Shown: positions 1 through 11,045 of the stretch, piece by piece
Numbering within the stretch: position 1 is the first letter of the stretch
Layout: every line of letters begins with the position of its first letter
Assembly: GCA_001566295.1 (NCBI GenBank)
Contig: KQ964269.1
Location: 310,001-374,000 of the forward strand
DNA: 64,000 nucleotides
Source: Microdochium bolleyi
Taxonomy: Eukaryota > Ascomycota > Sordariomycetes > Xylariales > Microdochiaceae
Direction: 5' to 3'
Program-made: the position numbers and the translations under genes
The notes under the pieces: generated by a model
Database searches by the model: none
Told to the model about the DNA's origin: nothing
Seen by the model: the letters and a program-made list of their open reading frames with translations, nothing else

Positions 1-884
1 ATGTCTACGGCTCGTATCTCGGCGCCTCGCTCGCTGCGTCGTTGGCACTCACCGAGAACCACCCTCACCATCGCATGGCGGTTCGAGGCTGCGTCGCCTT
101 CAACGGCGTCTACAACTGGACAATGTTCCTCCCCAACCACCCCATGCACCAGCAGGCGGCCACTGGCACAACGGGCAATGTGCTCGAGCAGTTCCTCACA
201 CCGCCAGAGGACCCAGAGCTTCAGGAGCTCGGCGACAATATCGAGGCGCTGTTCACGAAGCCAGAGAAGGTATTCGACCACTTCGCCAGCCCCTGCCTCT
301 TCTTCCACACCCCGGGCCTGCTGGTGCCCCCTTCCTTCGCGGACGTGGACAACGCGAGCATAAGCCGGGCCGTCTACTTCGCGACGCTGCCGAGCCCGTC
401 CCCATCTTCCTCCCCGGAGCCGCGCGACGCGGCAGCCGACGCGACAGAGCATGCAGCGCGCGAGGAGATGGCCGCGCAGATGGCCGCGCTGAAGCCCCTC
501 ACCGCGCCGCGCAGGAGCCCGCTCATGTTCCCGCCGCGCGCGTCGACGCTGCGGATACCCGAGACCCTGCTGCTGCACACCACGCCGCCGTCCCCGGCGT
601 ACCTGCAGCGGCGCGGAGGCAGGCTGAGGAAGAAAGGCCCCGCGGCCAACAGCTTCGCGCACCACGCGTCCGAGCTGGCCGGGCTGATGCACAAGAGCAT
701 CAACAGGCTCGAACTCAAGGAGCGGGGCAAGTGGGATGAGGAGCAGGACGGCTTTGACGATGAGGCCGCGCAGAGGGTGCAGGTGCGGGATGTCGGGCTG
801 AACACGGACTTCTTTGAGCTTCCCGAGCAGGGGCAGCAGGCCATTCGCACCTGGCTGGAGGACCGGATGGGGCAGCACGCCTGA
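1..884 (+). CDS. alpha/beta-hydrolase-fold protein, 3' part (5' end outside window)
   Basis: The reading frame is open from base 3 to the TGA at 882-884, about 293 residues, and enters from beyond the left edge, so the start is missing. Its first residues, VYGSYLGASLA, resemble the nucleophile elbow of alpha/beta hydrolases, with Ser encoded at bases 12-14. They are followed by a conserved-looking segment (GCVAFNGVYNW) and a later loop (ASPCLFFHTPG) of the kind that follows the core strands. Residues about 115-205 are rich in Pro, Ser, Ala and Arg and look like a disordered insertion. The C-terminus returns to a helix (IRTWLEDRM). By family this would be a hydrolase of unknown substrate. The fold call rests on a short elbow motif and general pattern; the enzyme class is not assignable. 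Confidence 0.6.
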   Translation, partial: VYGSYLGASLAASLALTENHPHHRMAVRGCVAFNGVYNWTMFLPNHPMHQQAATGTTGNVLEQFLTPPEDPELQELGDNIEALFTKPEKVFDHFASPCLFFHTPGLLVPPSFADVDNASISRAVYFATLPSPSPSSSPEPRDAAADATEHAAREEMAAQMAALKPLTAPRRSPLMFPPRASTLRIPETLLLHTTPPSPAYLQRRGGRLRKKGPAANSFAHHASELAGLMHKSINRLELKERGKWDEEQDGFDDEAAQRVQVRDVGLNTDFFELPEQGQQAIRTWLEDRMGQHA

Positions 885-1315
885 GCCTGCGGGTCGTTCT
901 TGCACCTTCTCGCTCGTAAACGGAATTTTGCCATATAGAAACATCTCACGACTAGAGGGGCCTGCCACATGCGTACTCTCACGGCTGCAGATTGTGCAAC
1001 ACGGACGGCCTGTCTGTAGTCAAAGCATGTGGCTCGAGCCTCTGGTCGTCAGCAAGGTGATAAAGGATACATGACGAACAAGCACAGGACAAGTGGCCAG
1101 GAGGCATGCAGTTCCGACATCCAAATGATGAAAGTAATAACAAAATGAAAATTATACTACTGAAACGAGACAAAACAAAAACAGAAAAGAACAGGAAAAT
1201 AGCCCAGCTACGTTTGGTCACCACCAAAAGTGAGTGAGCGAGCGAGCGAGCGAGCATTTCACACAAGACTCTCAAAATTGATGTGGGCGCCTGAGGAGAG
1301 GGCGACCAAAAAGAT
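885..1315. other. 3' flank with no gene seen
   Basis: A/T-rich sequence after the hydrolase stop (for example 1130-1200) is probably its 3' UTR or terminator region. A short GAGC tetranucleotide repeat lies near 1238-1254. I see no coding signal. Confidence 0.4.
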
Positions 1316-1405
1316 GGGCCTGACCGGGATTCGAACCCGGGGCCACTCGCAAACGGAGGCAAGGAAGAACCCAAAGCGAGTATCATACCACTAGACCATC
1401 AGGCC
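1316..1405 (-). tRNA. tRNA-Pro(UGG) with intron
   Basis: The minus strand folds as a tRNA. The acceptor stem GGCCTGA/TCAGGCC pairs fully. The D arm reads TGGTCTAGTGGTATGA, the T arm carries GGTTCGAATCC, and the anticodon stem ACTCGC/GCGAGT encloses the loop. The anticodon is TGG, preceded by TT and followed by G. About 18 extra bases interrupt the loop one base 3' of the anticodon, the standard site of nuclear tRNA introns, which are removed by the tRNA-splicing endonuclease. The spliced length is about 72 bases. The body matches the usual fungal tRNA-Pro sequence. Confidence 0.95.
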
Positions 1406-2114
1406 GATGAATCAGTACTAAGCCGGAACTGCTTTATCCGCCATTGTATACTACAATGATGCTTTCAGGAATGGTTTGTGCGCGGCCGGTCCCTTCTTGT
1501 TCATGCCAGTGCTGCCGTGGTGCGTAATCGACTTGAGGGTGGCTCTGGACTGATGGTTGCCCTTGGTCACGATATTGCGTGGACACAGGTTGGGGCACGA
1601 CGTTGCATCCACTGGCCACGGGGGTGTCATTCATTGTTCGTGTAAGACAAGGGCACCGTGCAAAAGAGTGTAGATTTGTCCGACATCAGCTGGAATTGTG
1701 AACATAAGCAGCACTTTAGTAATCTAAAGAAATATGTAGTCGCTGCGTAGTCTTCATTCTGCGGCTTCTTCCCCAGTCCATGTGTTGAACCTGGACACTT
1801 CCTCCTCGACGAGCATTGACTCGACTACTGACCAAGATGCTTGTGAGACGGCATCCTTGCAGTAATAATAATAATAATAATAATAAGTTCTCTCCGGTGT
1901 GACGACAGAGTTTCCACGCAACATGGCAGAGCCTACAGGCTGTGATCCGTACTGCCTCAACTATGGTTGAAGATCACGGCGCGTGCGAAATGCTCACTTG
2001 CGGATCTTGTCGGGAAGATCGTTTCCTTCCGTCCATTTAGTGCTACAGATTGTGTCCCGAATGGTCAGCTACACGTCAACTAGATAGAATCGATAACCAT
2101 GGTAACATGACAAC
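1406..2114. other. intergenic, with TAA microsatellite
   Basis: This lies between the tRNA and the 3' end of the minus-strand CCCH gene. It holds an eight-unit TAA repeat at 1863-1886 and no convincing reading frame. Part of 1900-2114 is probably the 3' UTR of the CCCH gene. Confidence 0.4.
1863..1886. repeat. (TAA)8 microsatellite
   Basis: Eight uninterrupted TAA units. Confidence 0.9.
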
Positions 2115-4016
2115 TCACGTGACGACAAGATCCGACTTGGAAAGATGCAGATCGCCGGAGCGGTGGTTCTTGAACGGGCACTTGTCACCAAAGGTGCAAG
2201 GATCGCGGATGCAGTGGTGGCTGAGGTAGCAGCCATAGTCGTCACACGTCGGTCCCGCTGGGCACGGGCTCGTGCGTGCCTTGTATCTGTGGATGGCGAG
2301 CTCGGAGGGCGTGAGCTCCATGTTGTGCGTTTTGTCACAAGCAGATCCCCACTGGCAGTGGCCTCGAAGGTAGTGGTCGTTGCAGAAGACGGATGGCTTG
2401 ACACTGGCGTGCTTCTCCCCATACGTTCTCTGGGCCGGCGTGTTTGGTTGAGGCCGCTGCGCTGGCGGGTCGATGCGGTAACCATCTGCGTTACAGAGGA
2501 TCACTCTCGCGTCCTTTTTGGGCTTGGACTTGACGGTGACGTTGGACCACTCGGTAGCACCCCCCACGGTTGCGTAGCTGATAGAAGTGCCCCCGTTGCC
2601 GGAGGTGACAACACCTTGTGACCGAGCTGCTGTCGCCTTCGGGGGAGCAGGCTTGGCAGCAGGTGCAGTATCTACTGGAGAAGCTTTGGTACCGTTTGCC
2701 CCTCCGGCGGTTGACATAACCGGAGATGACGCCGACGTTGGCGGACTGCTTCCAGGTGCAGATTGGGGCGGCGAGGGGTTACCTTGCTGCTCAGCAGCAG
2801 GCGCAGCCTGAATCGACTCGCGCATGAAGCTGCGTTGAAACTGGGCAGCCGACGATCCGGGCGGAGACATAGCACTTCGCTTGTTTTCATTGTTCAATGG
2901 CTCCGTGCGGAAAACGTTGTCAAAGCGGATTATCGGGTATCCCAGAGACCGGAATCCTGGCTCGGCTGTCGTCGTTTCGAGCAGCACAAGCTTGTCGTCG
3001 GCAACTCCCCTGTACTCTCTAAGATCATGGAGGTAGCCGTTGTCGTGGCAGCATCCTGCCAGGAATATCTTCTGGCATTGGATGTTCTTATGATAGTGGT
3101 TAAGCATGCCTAGACGTGGTGTTCACAAGTCAGGTCATGAAACGTCAAGCAACAGCAACAGAGTGGGAGCCACTGATATTTACTTACGCCGAATTTTCGA
3201 GTCGGCATTCTCCTTACCTTTGCCAACGTTCACGAAATCAATCTCGGCGCTGCTGTTAGTGAATTTCTCTGCGAAGACCCGCATGTAATCATCAGATGGG
3301 ACAATCTGAGACATACGCAAGGACTTCGATAAGTCGTTGAGATTAGCATAGACTCGGACGAGAACCGGGACATCATCGTGTCTGGAGCCCGAGTCGGCGA
3401 GGTGCTTCCGCACGGCCCGCTTCAGATTCTGCGCAGCTCGCTCGCCGCCATCAACCATATCGCGGATCAGGTCGTCCTTGAACTTGGCGCCGTCGCCGTC
3501 GACCAGGACCACAACAAAGCCATCTGCATTCTGAGATGTGGTGTGAGCACTGTGTCCGGATGATGCTCGATCGTTTGAAGAACTTACTACGCGGTGCTCA
3601 ATGAGCTTCACATTGCGCTCGAGATCATGAGCTCTCTGCTGATATGTAATCCTCGACCTCTTCTGATCATCAAGGTCTAGCTCGAGTTCCTTGATTTTTT
3701 GGGAATCCAAATTGATCCTCTCTATCATGGACTAAGTCGAGCAGGATCATTAGCGAAGGCTCACAGCTGCATCGGTCTCGTTGAGGGTCATGGCTAGCCA
3801 TTGAATGTCTGCAGCGTCCACGTCGAATCTCACACAACGAACGGAATTTGGGCGAGATCGTACCTGTAAGAAGTTCTGCCTCTCCGTGTCGATACGTAGA
3901 TAATGGTCCAGAAGACCAGCTGGGTCGGCAGGCAAGCGATCGCCTCCATTCGGCTCCACAACGCCTAGCTGCTGCGTGCCCGAAAACCCTGGTGGGGAAA
4001 AGAGACTACGAGACAT
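2115..4016 (-). CDS. CCCH zinc-finger protein with fungal DUF7923-type middle domain
   Basis: Proposed exons (minus): 4016-3864, 3731-3588, 3530-3188, 3109-2115, joining in frame to about 544 residues. Introns are 132, 57 and 78 bases. The start is the ATG at 4016 (MSRSLFSPPGF). Order: an N-terminal segment; a coiled-coil stretch after MIERINLD; a central domain containing FVVVLVDGDGAKF and VPVLVRVYANL, typical of fungal DUF7923 proteins; a long Pro/Ala/Ser linker; then Cys/His clusters at the C-terminus. The first finger is C-x8-C-x5-C-x3-H (CNDHYLRGHC...H), and a second reads C-x5-C-x4-C-x3-H. CCCH fingers usually bind RNA, so a post-transcriptional role is inferred; the target is unknown. 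The 132-base first intron has a CTAAT branch point 18 bases before its acceptor. It contains a small open stretch, so a different 5' structure is possible. Confidence 0.85.
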
Positions 4017-4870
4017 GTCGTTACCGCTCACGGCTAGATATCTAACTAAGTAGATTATCTACCTTGACTCTCACCGGGTCGGCTGTCGATTGCGAGGGCT
4101 GTTGCGTGCGAAGTTGTGCTGGTTGCTAGACTGCTGCCTACTGAATTGCACGTGAGGCTCGCCTTCTGCTTTGTGAACAACAAACGTCTCTGTTCAAACG
4201 CAAGCGAGAGTCTGGCAGTCAAAGAACAACGAGACAAGAGCTTCGGGGCGCGTAGATAAGTAACACGCTTCCAGCGGCGCGTTTGAGACAAGGCGTACTG
4301 GCTGTGAATGTTGGAACGTCCAGGAGCTGCGCCTTCAGGTGAGAGACGACAATCGAAGGGGATGGCAGATTTGAGGCAATGTTCACAGGCGGAGCGGGGA
4401 CGCCTGCGCGCCAATGTTTGTGGTGTGCTGTGCTGGCGCGTACGTGGGGAGTCTTCAACCACCACCCACCCACCAGTCAAGACCCTGGGGCATGCAACGC
4501 AGGCTTTCTCCGCAGGCGCCCGGGTGAGCACAAGCTGACGGGGTGTGGTCTCGCGGGGACCGGCTGTCCTGTGCCGGGGCTTTGTTGGCAGTTCGGCAGT
4601 ACATGCAACCAGACGTGCCTTGACGACCACGCGAGGCGGAATCTGTCTTGGCAGCGTCTGTTGTGCGGCAAGCATATGCTGGTAGATCAATCAAGCAAAC
4701 AACAACCGCTAGCGGCAAGGCATCTCCCAGACTCGGAGTCCCTTGGTGCCAAGGGGATATAGGTATCAAGTGACTTGTCAACATCCATAACAACGAGAAA
4801 AGCTACCGCATAGTGCCATGCATGAAAGAGATAACGGAAATGATGGGTCTCAGACCAGGCAGCAACAAGG
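4017..4870. other. intergenic between two minus-strand genes
   Basis: This is the promoter and 5' UTR side of the CCCH gene plus the 3' flank of the Lsb5-like gene. A 600-base minus-strand reading frame (4055-4690) crosses it, but its composition is low in hydrophobic pattern and it has no recognisable domain, so I do not call it. Confidence 0.4.
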
Positions 4871-6459
4871 CTACCACTTGGGCTCTCCCCGCTCGACAGC
4901 AGGTGTTTCGACCTCGTTCCTGTCCGCAAATGGGTCATTCTCATCCTCGTCTGCCGAGTCATCCTGCGCAACTGGTCGTGCAGGTGCCCGTGCAGGTACC
5001 CTCGCAGTTGGCAGGCGTGTTTCCGAGGACGGCTTAGATGCAGCAGACGGCCGCGGAGGCGCTGAAGGTCGTGGAGGGGGTGATGGGGCCGCAATGCTCA
5101 GCTCTGACACGTCAGGCGTCTCTTGAATTGGGGTTCCCTGGGCTGCCAATAACGCCTTGCCCTTCTCCGTGGCCACTGTTTGTGATATGAGTCATTAGCA
5201 TTTGCCAACACGTTTGAGCGACGCGTTATCTGCATGACGTACTTCGGTACAGGTGTGCTTGCTCTGCGAGCTCATCTTCTGAATCACTGTCAGCGTCGAT
5301 GGAGCGGTCGAGCTGCTCATACGTCATCAAAGCTTGCACAAGCTCGTCGTTGGCGTGCAGGAGTCCTCCAAGCCATTGTTCGTCTTCCACGTGGTGAACC
5401 TGTTGTAGATGTTAGCAGGTAATCAACAGAAAAATGGAAGCCTGTGTACACTCACATAGCGAAGGATTTTTCGGCGCAACCGCTTGCATGCTTCGAACCT
5501 CTCGACCGCAGTCTCATTATCCGATATTCTCTCCTGCTCGCGATTGATGCTTTGCAGAGCATTTGTCAGGTTGATTGCCGCGATGGACGACTCTGCGATC
5601 GACACCTTCATAGCTTCCTTCTCGGCTTCGAGGTTGAACGGACGTGCGGCGCTCTTTCCGCTCTTGTCTTTGTCCTTCTTCTTCTTGTCCTTCGAGCTTC
5701 CAAAGAACGATGAGCTCGATCCCGACTGTGTTCGGGAATGGCCTGTGGAGGCTGGGACTGCGGCGACAGGAGGCCGTGAGCTCGAAGCTTGTGGTCGAGA
5801 CTGGCTCGCAGCCTTCGCATTGCGCTGCTCGGCTTCGTCTTCGGAGTCGCGAAATGGGTCTTGTTCCGTCTCCCGCAGAACCTTGGACTTGTCTTGGGTT
5901 ACGACCTGCTTGCGCCTCGGAAGTTCCTGTGGTCGAAAGTCAGTAGCGGTTACATTTATTCAGGGACACTGACGGCTGCTTACTTTGTAGAGTACTGCGA
6001 TCCTCTCAAGCCCAGGGGTGCTCTTGTATTCGACAGCCCAAGTTCTGAACAGCTCTGAGCACTTCTTGCGCACTTCGGGTTCAGACAGGCCAGATGTACC
6101 ACAGACTCGCAGGCGTTCAAGCAATGGCTCATCTATGAATGTGCGCTGGAAGCGAGGACCTGCATTCTGGATCAGGCCGTCCAATAGAACGAGCGCCCTG
6201 ATCTGGCGATGGACATTGCCGTACTTGAGCTTCTTGCGCAAAGCTCGAGCAGCTTCAGCTGGTCCGGTAGCTTGAAGTTTGATGACCTCGACCAGGTCAG
6301 GGATGCCGCTAAAATCGTCTTCCTCGTACTGCTCGCTTGTCAAGCGCTCGACCGTGACCGTCACGGCCGAGTATGGTTTTTTCTGTCGACCGTGAGAGTG
6401 AGCACAGCAAATGGAGAGATAGAGCAGGAGCAAAGGGCCGAGCGCACCTGAGAGAACAT
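4871..6459 (-). CDS. LSB5: VHS/GAT-domain protein, Lsb5-like
   Basis: Exons (minus): 6459-6448, 6382-5984, 5926-5456, 5399-5243, 5175-4871, giving 447 residues. The first exon holds only MFSQ. The four introns are 56-67 bases. Residues about 8-150 form a VHS domain (VERLTSEQY, ALRKKLKYGN, HRQIRALVLLDGLI). A charged linker with a Lys-rich patch (KDKKKKDKDK) leads to a GAT-like helical region at about 225-340 (EAMKVSIAESSIAAINL). The tail is Pro-rich and acidic and includes DENDPFADRN, an NPF/DPF-like endocytic motif. Yeast Lsb5 has this VHS plus GAT order; it binds Las17 and ubiquitin and links endocytosis to cortical actin. The same role is inferred here. The neighbouring genes do not add to this. 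Confidence 0.9.
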
Positions 6460-7347
6460 TGTTTAGGTGAGGTATGCGCAATGCACTTCACGCAAGGGCG
6501 ATCGGGCTCGGTCGTCGAAGCGGTTCGAGGGGTAATGTGAGCTGTTCCCGGGGATGTTGCAATGCGACAAGCACCACGATGGTGTGCCGGAAGGAGGCTA
6601 TGACGTCTGGGCATCAGCCACGGCCTCCGTCGCGGGGGGAGCACTGCCCCACTGACAACGAGTCGCTTCAGGCGCATGCATGGAACACAACATACCTCCA
6701 AGCGAAGTGGTCCCGTCTGCTCGCAAGACGTGAAGCGTAGCCGCCGACTTGTGGGTGAACAGAACTTTGTGAGATCCAAGCTCAGCTGAAGCTATCACAA
6801 GCTCGAGGGTGACAGCTCTCCCTCGACCACCGCGAGACGAGACGCGGGACCGGCTTGGGCAGCTGCGTGACCCCACCCCCACTTGAGCACAATGAACATC
6901 GGCATTTGGAAATCGCATCCGAGTGCGGCCTACCTCAGCGATCATGCACCTTGAGGAACATATCCTGCCTGCATGGACGGGATGCGCCTTGCAACCTTGA
7001 ACTGCTCCAATTACCCGCGCATCGCCTTTGACATTGCCAAGAACCGGAACTGGGATTAACAAGTGCAAGGAAACGCGTAGATACCGTCGTTCCTGCTGTG
7101 TTGCCTGAGGCCACAGTCGCTCTTGCCACTTTTCTATTTTGGCAAACGACGCTGCATTCACGAGTCTAGATGCGCGCAGGCCTTACAATGGGGTTCGGAC
7201 GTCTCGTCAGATTCGAGACACAATGACTTCTGGAGTTGAAGGTACGATTCCAACGGATCTTGAGTGACGCCCCAAAATTACGACTGCATCAGCCGATATC
7301 CCTTCAATAGTCCCAAGCTAAAGTTAGACTTAAACCGCAAGCCCGCC
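6460..7347. other. divergent promoter region
   Basis: This is intergenic sequence between the Lsb5-like gene (minus) and the unknown gene at 7348 (plus). A 14-codon upstream frame at 7231-7266 ends before the main start. I found no splice arrangement that would join it to the downstream gene without a stop. Confidence 0.4.
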
Positions 7348-8322
7348 ATGCGTGATCCAGACCCGCCAAATCCCGCCGTGGAATGCAACATCAATTCGAC
7401 ACAAGATGTGCCTGATGAATACCCCCTAGAGGGGTTTACCGACAAAGACTTTGTGTTCATTGCAGATCTGGCTGACATGACCAGAGCTGCAAGTCCAGAC
7501 AGCACAGTCACGCTTTTGCCAAGCAAGACGGACCTCCATCAAGCATGGACACTCATCGCTGACCATCCCTCGGCCGACATCATCCCACAATCTGTGATCA
7601 CGACCCCATATAGGCAATCACCGGGTGCCCCAAGTCTCCCACCAGACATTGGAGACAAAGACCAATTCGAGGAAGATATCGACTGGGACACGGCGTGCTC
7701 GTTGACGACATCAGCGACACCACCAGACACTAAGGCCACCACGGGATCAGCTCAGAGCATTGGAACTTCACCTGAGACGGAGCACAAGGATGAGTTCGCC
7801 TTGTCACCTTTCATTCGACCCCCGTTTCCGGACATAGCCAGTAGCAAAGTCCAAGTTCCAGGAGTGTCAGGCCAGACCGTGCTGCGGACGTGTTTCCGCG
7901 TTGGTGAGATGATCAGTCAGACTGCAAAGTGCCACACCCAGCAACAGGATGTCGTGTTTGAGATCTACGCAAGAGTGAAGCAATCCGAGAGGAAAACCAC
8001 GACAAAGATACAACACTTCTCACTAACTGATCTGTTCAAAACGCAGCCACCCTATCCTCGTGCAAGCCTAGCTGGATGGCGGGCTGCAAGCGACCTCGAT
8101 CAACAGGCCGCGGACTTCCTGGGCAGCAGCGGCGTACTCAAGCTCTACTGGTGTTTGTGCAGACCCGTCAGAGACCCAAGATCTACCGTTGGCTGGACTT
8201 ACACAATCCTGAGCATCAAGACTGTGACTTGGGCACATATTCAGCAAGCAAAAGATGTGCTTTTTCACGCTCATGGGATGTCAAACACCGCAGGGTCAGA
8301 TGAAGCTTTCAAGCATAAATGA
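7348..8322 (+). CDS. fungal protein of unknown function
   Basis: This is a single open frame of 324 residues from the first in-frame ATG (7348, MRDPDPPNP) to TGA at 8320-8322. The frame is open 84 bases further upstream but has no ATG there. The N-terminal half is acidic, Ser/Thr/Pro-rich and probably disordered. The C-terminal half, from about residue 185, looks folded: VLRTCFRVGEMI, a strand-like VVFEIYARV, HFSLTDLF, then LYWCLCRPVRD and YTILSIKTVTWAHI. I remember this C-terminal pattern (CFRxGE ... ELYARV ... W.DI) from unnamed proteins of filamentous ascomycetes; it may be an OB-like beta fold, but I cannot name a function. It is convergent with the coiled-coil gene, whose stop lies 398 bases away. 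Confidence 0.75.
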   Translation: MRDPDPPNPAVECNINSTQDVPDEYPLEGFTDKDFVFIADLADMTRAASPDSTVTLLPSKTDLHQAWTLIADHPSADIIPQSVITTPYRQSPGAPSLPPDIGDKDQFEEDIDWDTACSLTTSATPPDTKATTGSAQSIGTSPETEHKDEFALSPFIRPPFPDIASSKVQVPGVSGQTVLRTCFRVGEMISQTAKCHTQQQDVVFEIYARVKQSERKTTTKIQHFSLTDLFKTQPPYPRASLAGWRAASDLDQQAADFLGSSGVLKLYWCLCRPVRDPRSTVGWTYTILSIKTVTWAHIQQAKDVLFHAHGMSNTAGSDEAFKHK

Positions 8323-8720
8323 ATGTGAGACGAGTTTGCACTTGCGCGGAGGATGAGACGAACGCGCGAAGAGGCTAGCTGAGCCTGTGGGAATTCTTGG
8401 GATGCTCGATCTAGATACATGTTGACAATTTCACAGATCTTGCTTCCGTGCTCGAATTTCATTGTGCTCAACGCCTTAGTAACGTGTAGCCTTCCTCATG
8501 TATCTGCTTTGATATCATAGACTCTATTCCAGCATAACCCTTGGACGATTTATCCTCGCTTTTGACAATAGGGCAAAGACGGACGCCTAACCCGCCATCT
8601 CTCTCGTATGCCTCCGCACGCGGCATCACTGCGAAATGATCCACTGGCGCGAACACGAACTCTTTCAAGGCCAAATCCAAGGGCTCTTGACCCGAGGAGT
8701 TGCGACACGTCGTTGATGAA
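8323..8720. other. convergent 3' region
   Basis: Shared 3' flank of the unknown gene (plus) and the coiled-coil gene (minus). No gene is seen. Confidence 0.4.
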
Positions 8721-10288
8721 TCACTCAGCAGGGCGAGGGATGCGCCAGGTCTGGGCCTTGAGCCAGACTCGGGTGACCTTGTCGTATCTCTGGCCGTCCT
8801 CGGTTCCAACCGCAACAATGGCTGGTTGAATCACCATACCAAGGGGCAGGTTGTAGTACTCGTCTTCGATTTCATCGACCAGACGCAACTGAGACTTGTG
8901 AGGCTCGGTGAAGTGGTGGTCCTGGGGCATGGTGCCATCGAAGAAACGCATGGCCGATTGATAGACAACGGAGCGCTGGCTCCACAGCTGACTGGACATG
9001 ACGAGAGCTTGTTCAATAAGCTCGGTCAATCGGACTTCCCGCAAGTCAGCAGCGCCTGCATCAAGCTCTTTGAATAGGAACCTTGCTGGGCCGCTGAGGA
9101 ACTCGTCTGCATGGCGGTTGCTGATGTCTCTGCGGCATCGCCTCGCCTTCTCAGCTCGTGGAGAGTCGCCCTCACCAGGGGCATTGAGTCCAGCACGGGT
9201 AATCGTGCGTATGATCGTAGCACGGATTTGATGTCCACTCTTCTCGTCACCTAATACACGTCAGTCAAGCGATCGATAATGTCAGCCAGGAGCATATGGC
9301 ACTTACACATGCGCATAGTGTTGAACAGCTCTGCGATGGTGCTAACTTGAGAGTCTGCTGTCATTTCAGACGCGTTGCTACCCACGAACTGTGCTCTCAC
9401 CGACTGCAAAGTCGTGTCCCAGGAAGCAAGGATATTGACTGAGATGAATGTTGCCAGCATGCCCTGAAGCAGGAGACCAGGTGTCCCTTTGGTGCGTGGT
9501 CCGTCAAAGAGATTCTTTTGCAGCCAGTCTCCCTCCGTCACCGCAAAACCCGCAATCGACTGTTGCAGCTCAGCAGCGTCAGCGGGATGGAGAGTCTTCA
9601 GCAATCCCACGTCTTTGTGGGCGAACTGTCTGACCCAGTCCTTCCAGTCCCCTGCCATCGCGGCAAGCTGCATCCGGATGTCGTCGTCCGACATGGCGTA
9701 AGAGCGAGATTCTTCCATGATTGACTTGGCGGCATCTTGTGCTGCGTGGAGCTTTTGTTCCTGCCCAACAATCTTATGTTGGAGCTTCGTCACTCTGGAA
9801 CTCAGCTCGTGCTCCCGATTAGCCCAGTCACTGGCCTTGCGGCGCCATCTTGCGTCTCTCACATCGCGTTTGCTTATCTCTTCTCGATACTTTGCGTTCG
9901 CTGTCTCCGATTTTTCTAGCTGTAACTGCCTTTGCAAGAGCTCGTCTTGCAGGCGCTCGAGACTTTGTTCCTTGCGACGCTCACGCTCCTTCTTCACCTC
10001 GATCTTCTGCTTAAATTCCTCGCAGTCTTGATTCCACTTGATCAATATTTCTCTGTGTGTCTGGTTGATGCTGCTCTGGGATGCGCGAGATCTGGCATGG
10101 TGATACAGAGTTGTGACACCGATTGGAAGGCGTGGCCATAAGATGCGGCTGACAGACGACCGAGTCACTCTGCTTGACAGAGCATGGCGGTTGGGTGCCA
10201 CCTGACCTGGAAGCAGCCCGGCGGTCTGCTGACGAGGACTGACGTGATGTCTGCTTTCACTGCGTATGTTGATGCGTGGGCTCGACAT
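8721..10288 (-). CDS. coiled-coil protein, hypothetical
   Basis: Two exons (minus): 10288-9307 and 9250-8721, with a 56-base intron (GTAAGT donor, GCTGAC branch point, TTAG acceptor), giving 503 residues. The start is the only ATG before the coiled coil (MSSPRINIRSE). Residues 1-70 are basic and Ser/Arg-rich. Residues about 75-195 are a long charged helix with heptad character (REILIKWNQDC, KKERERRKEQSLERL, ELSSRVTKLQHKI). A helical globular region follows (DDDIRMQLAAMAGDWKDWV, then ATFISVNILASW). The second exon is mixed helical and ends WRIPRPAE. I recognise no catalytic motif or named family. Similar coiled-coil plus helical C-terminal proteins occur in other ascomycetes. Function unknown. 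Confidence 0.75.
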
Positions 10289-11045
10289 TGTGAGAAGTCG
10301 AGAGCGAGTTGAGCGATTGTCGGAATTTGTAGTGCGTTCCGCCTCGGCATGAGCTGTAAGAGTACAATGGGTGAGTTGCACTTGAAGCTCGCCCTTGGAG
10401 CTTTTCAGATAACTGGCTTGTTGTGTCGAGGTTTTTACGAGGGAGCGGTATTGGGACGAAAGAACATGTAGTGTGGCCAGCTGCTCGAAAATTATATGGC
10501 TAGGGGCAGCGTAAGATTCGATGGGGTACAATTCTTATGACTTCTTCTGACGGCAGTCTGTATCGACGGTTAGGTGAGGCTTGGGTGAGAGGGAGATGAA
10601 AAGTTTCTCACTATGCCGAGGGCGGATTTTGCAACAGAAAGAATGAACACATTTTCGACGTCATGTGTCCTCCGCCTTGGCTTCAATTTGACATCTGCCA
10701 TCATAGCGCAACTCAAGAATTCAGACGGAGCACTGTACCTAAGGTACGCGTAGGTAATACAGAATTTCCACGGGGCCAGTGAGTAATATCTGCAGTCACT
10801 TTCCACATCATAGTGCTATTACCACAGCAACTATACTCTACGGATTCGAGCAACTCGGAAATTGCTTAACTTTGTACCTGAAAACATATGCCGCGAGCTC
10901 GACAGGAAATCTACACTCGGCTTTTTTGCATCTCATCCAACTCCAACCTTTCTATTAGCACCGACATCTCCGATACCACTTCAGCCAACTGTCCCGCTAC
11001 ACTTCCGGAGTTCTCTTCATCAACCGCAGCTAACAAATCCTTACG
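10289..11045. other. divergent promoter region with palindromic GTACCTAAGGTAC
   Basis: Intergenic sequence between the coiled-coil gene (minus) and the Hsp70-like gene (plus). A perfect 13-base palindrome centred on CTAAG lies at 10735-10747. No gene is supported; a short minus-strand frame at 10570-10806 has no recognisable content. Confidence 0.4.

Noticed and set aside
4055..4690. 211-codon minus-strand frame between the CCCH and Lsb5-like genes
   Set aside because: Occupies promoter/3' flank space, is Arg/Ser/Pro-rich without domain, and overlaps an equally long frame on the other strand.
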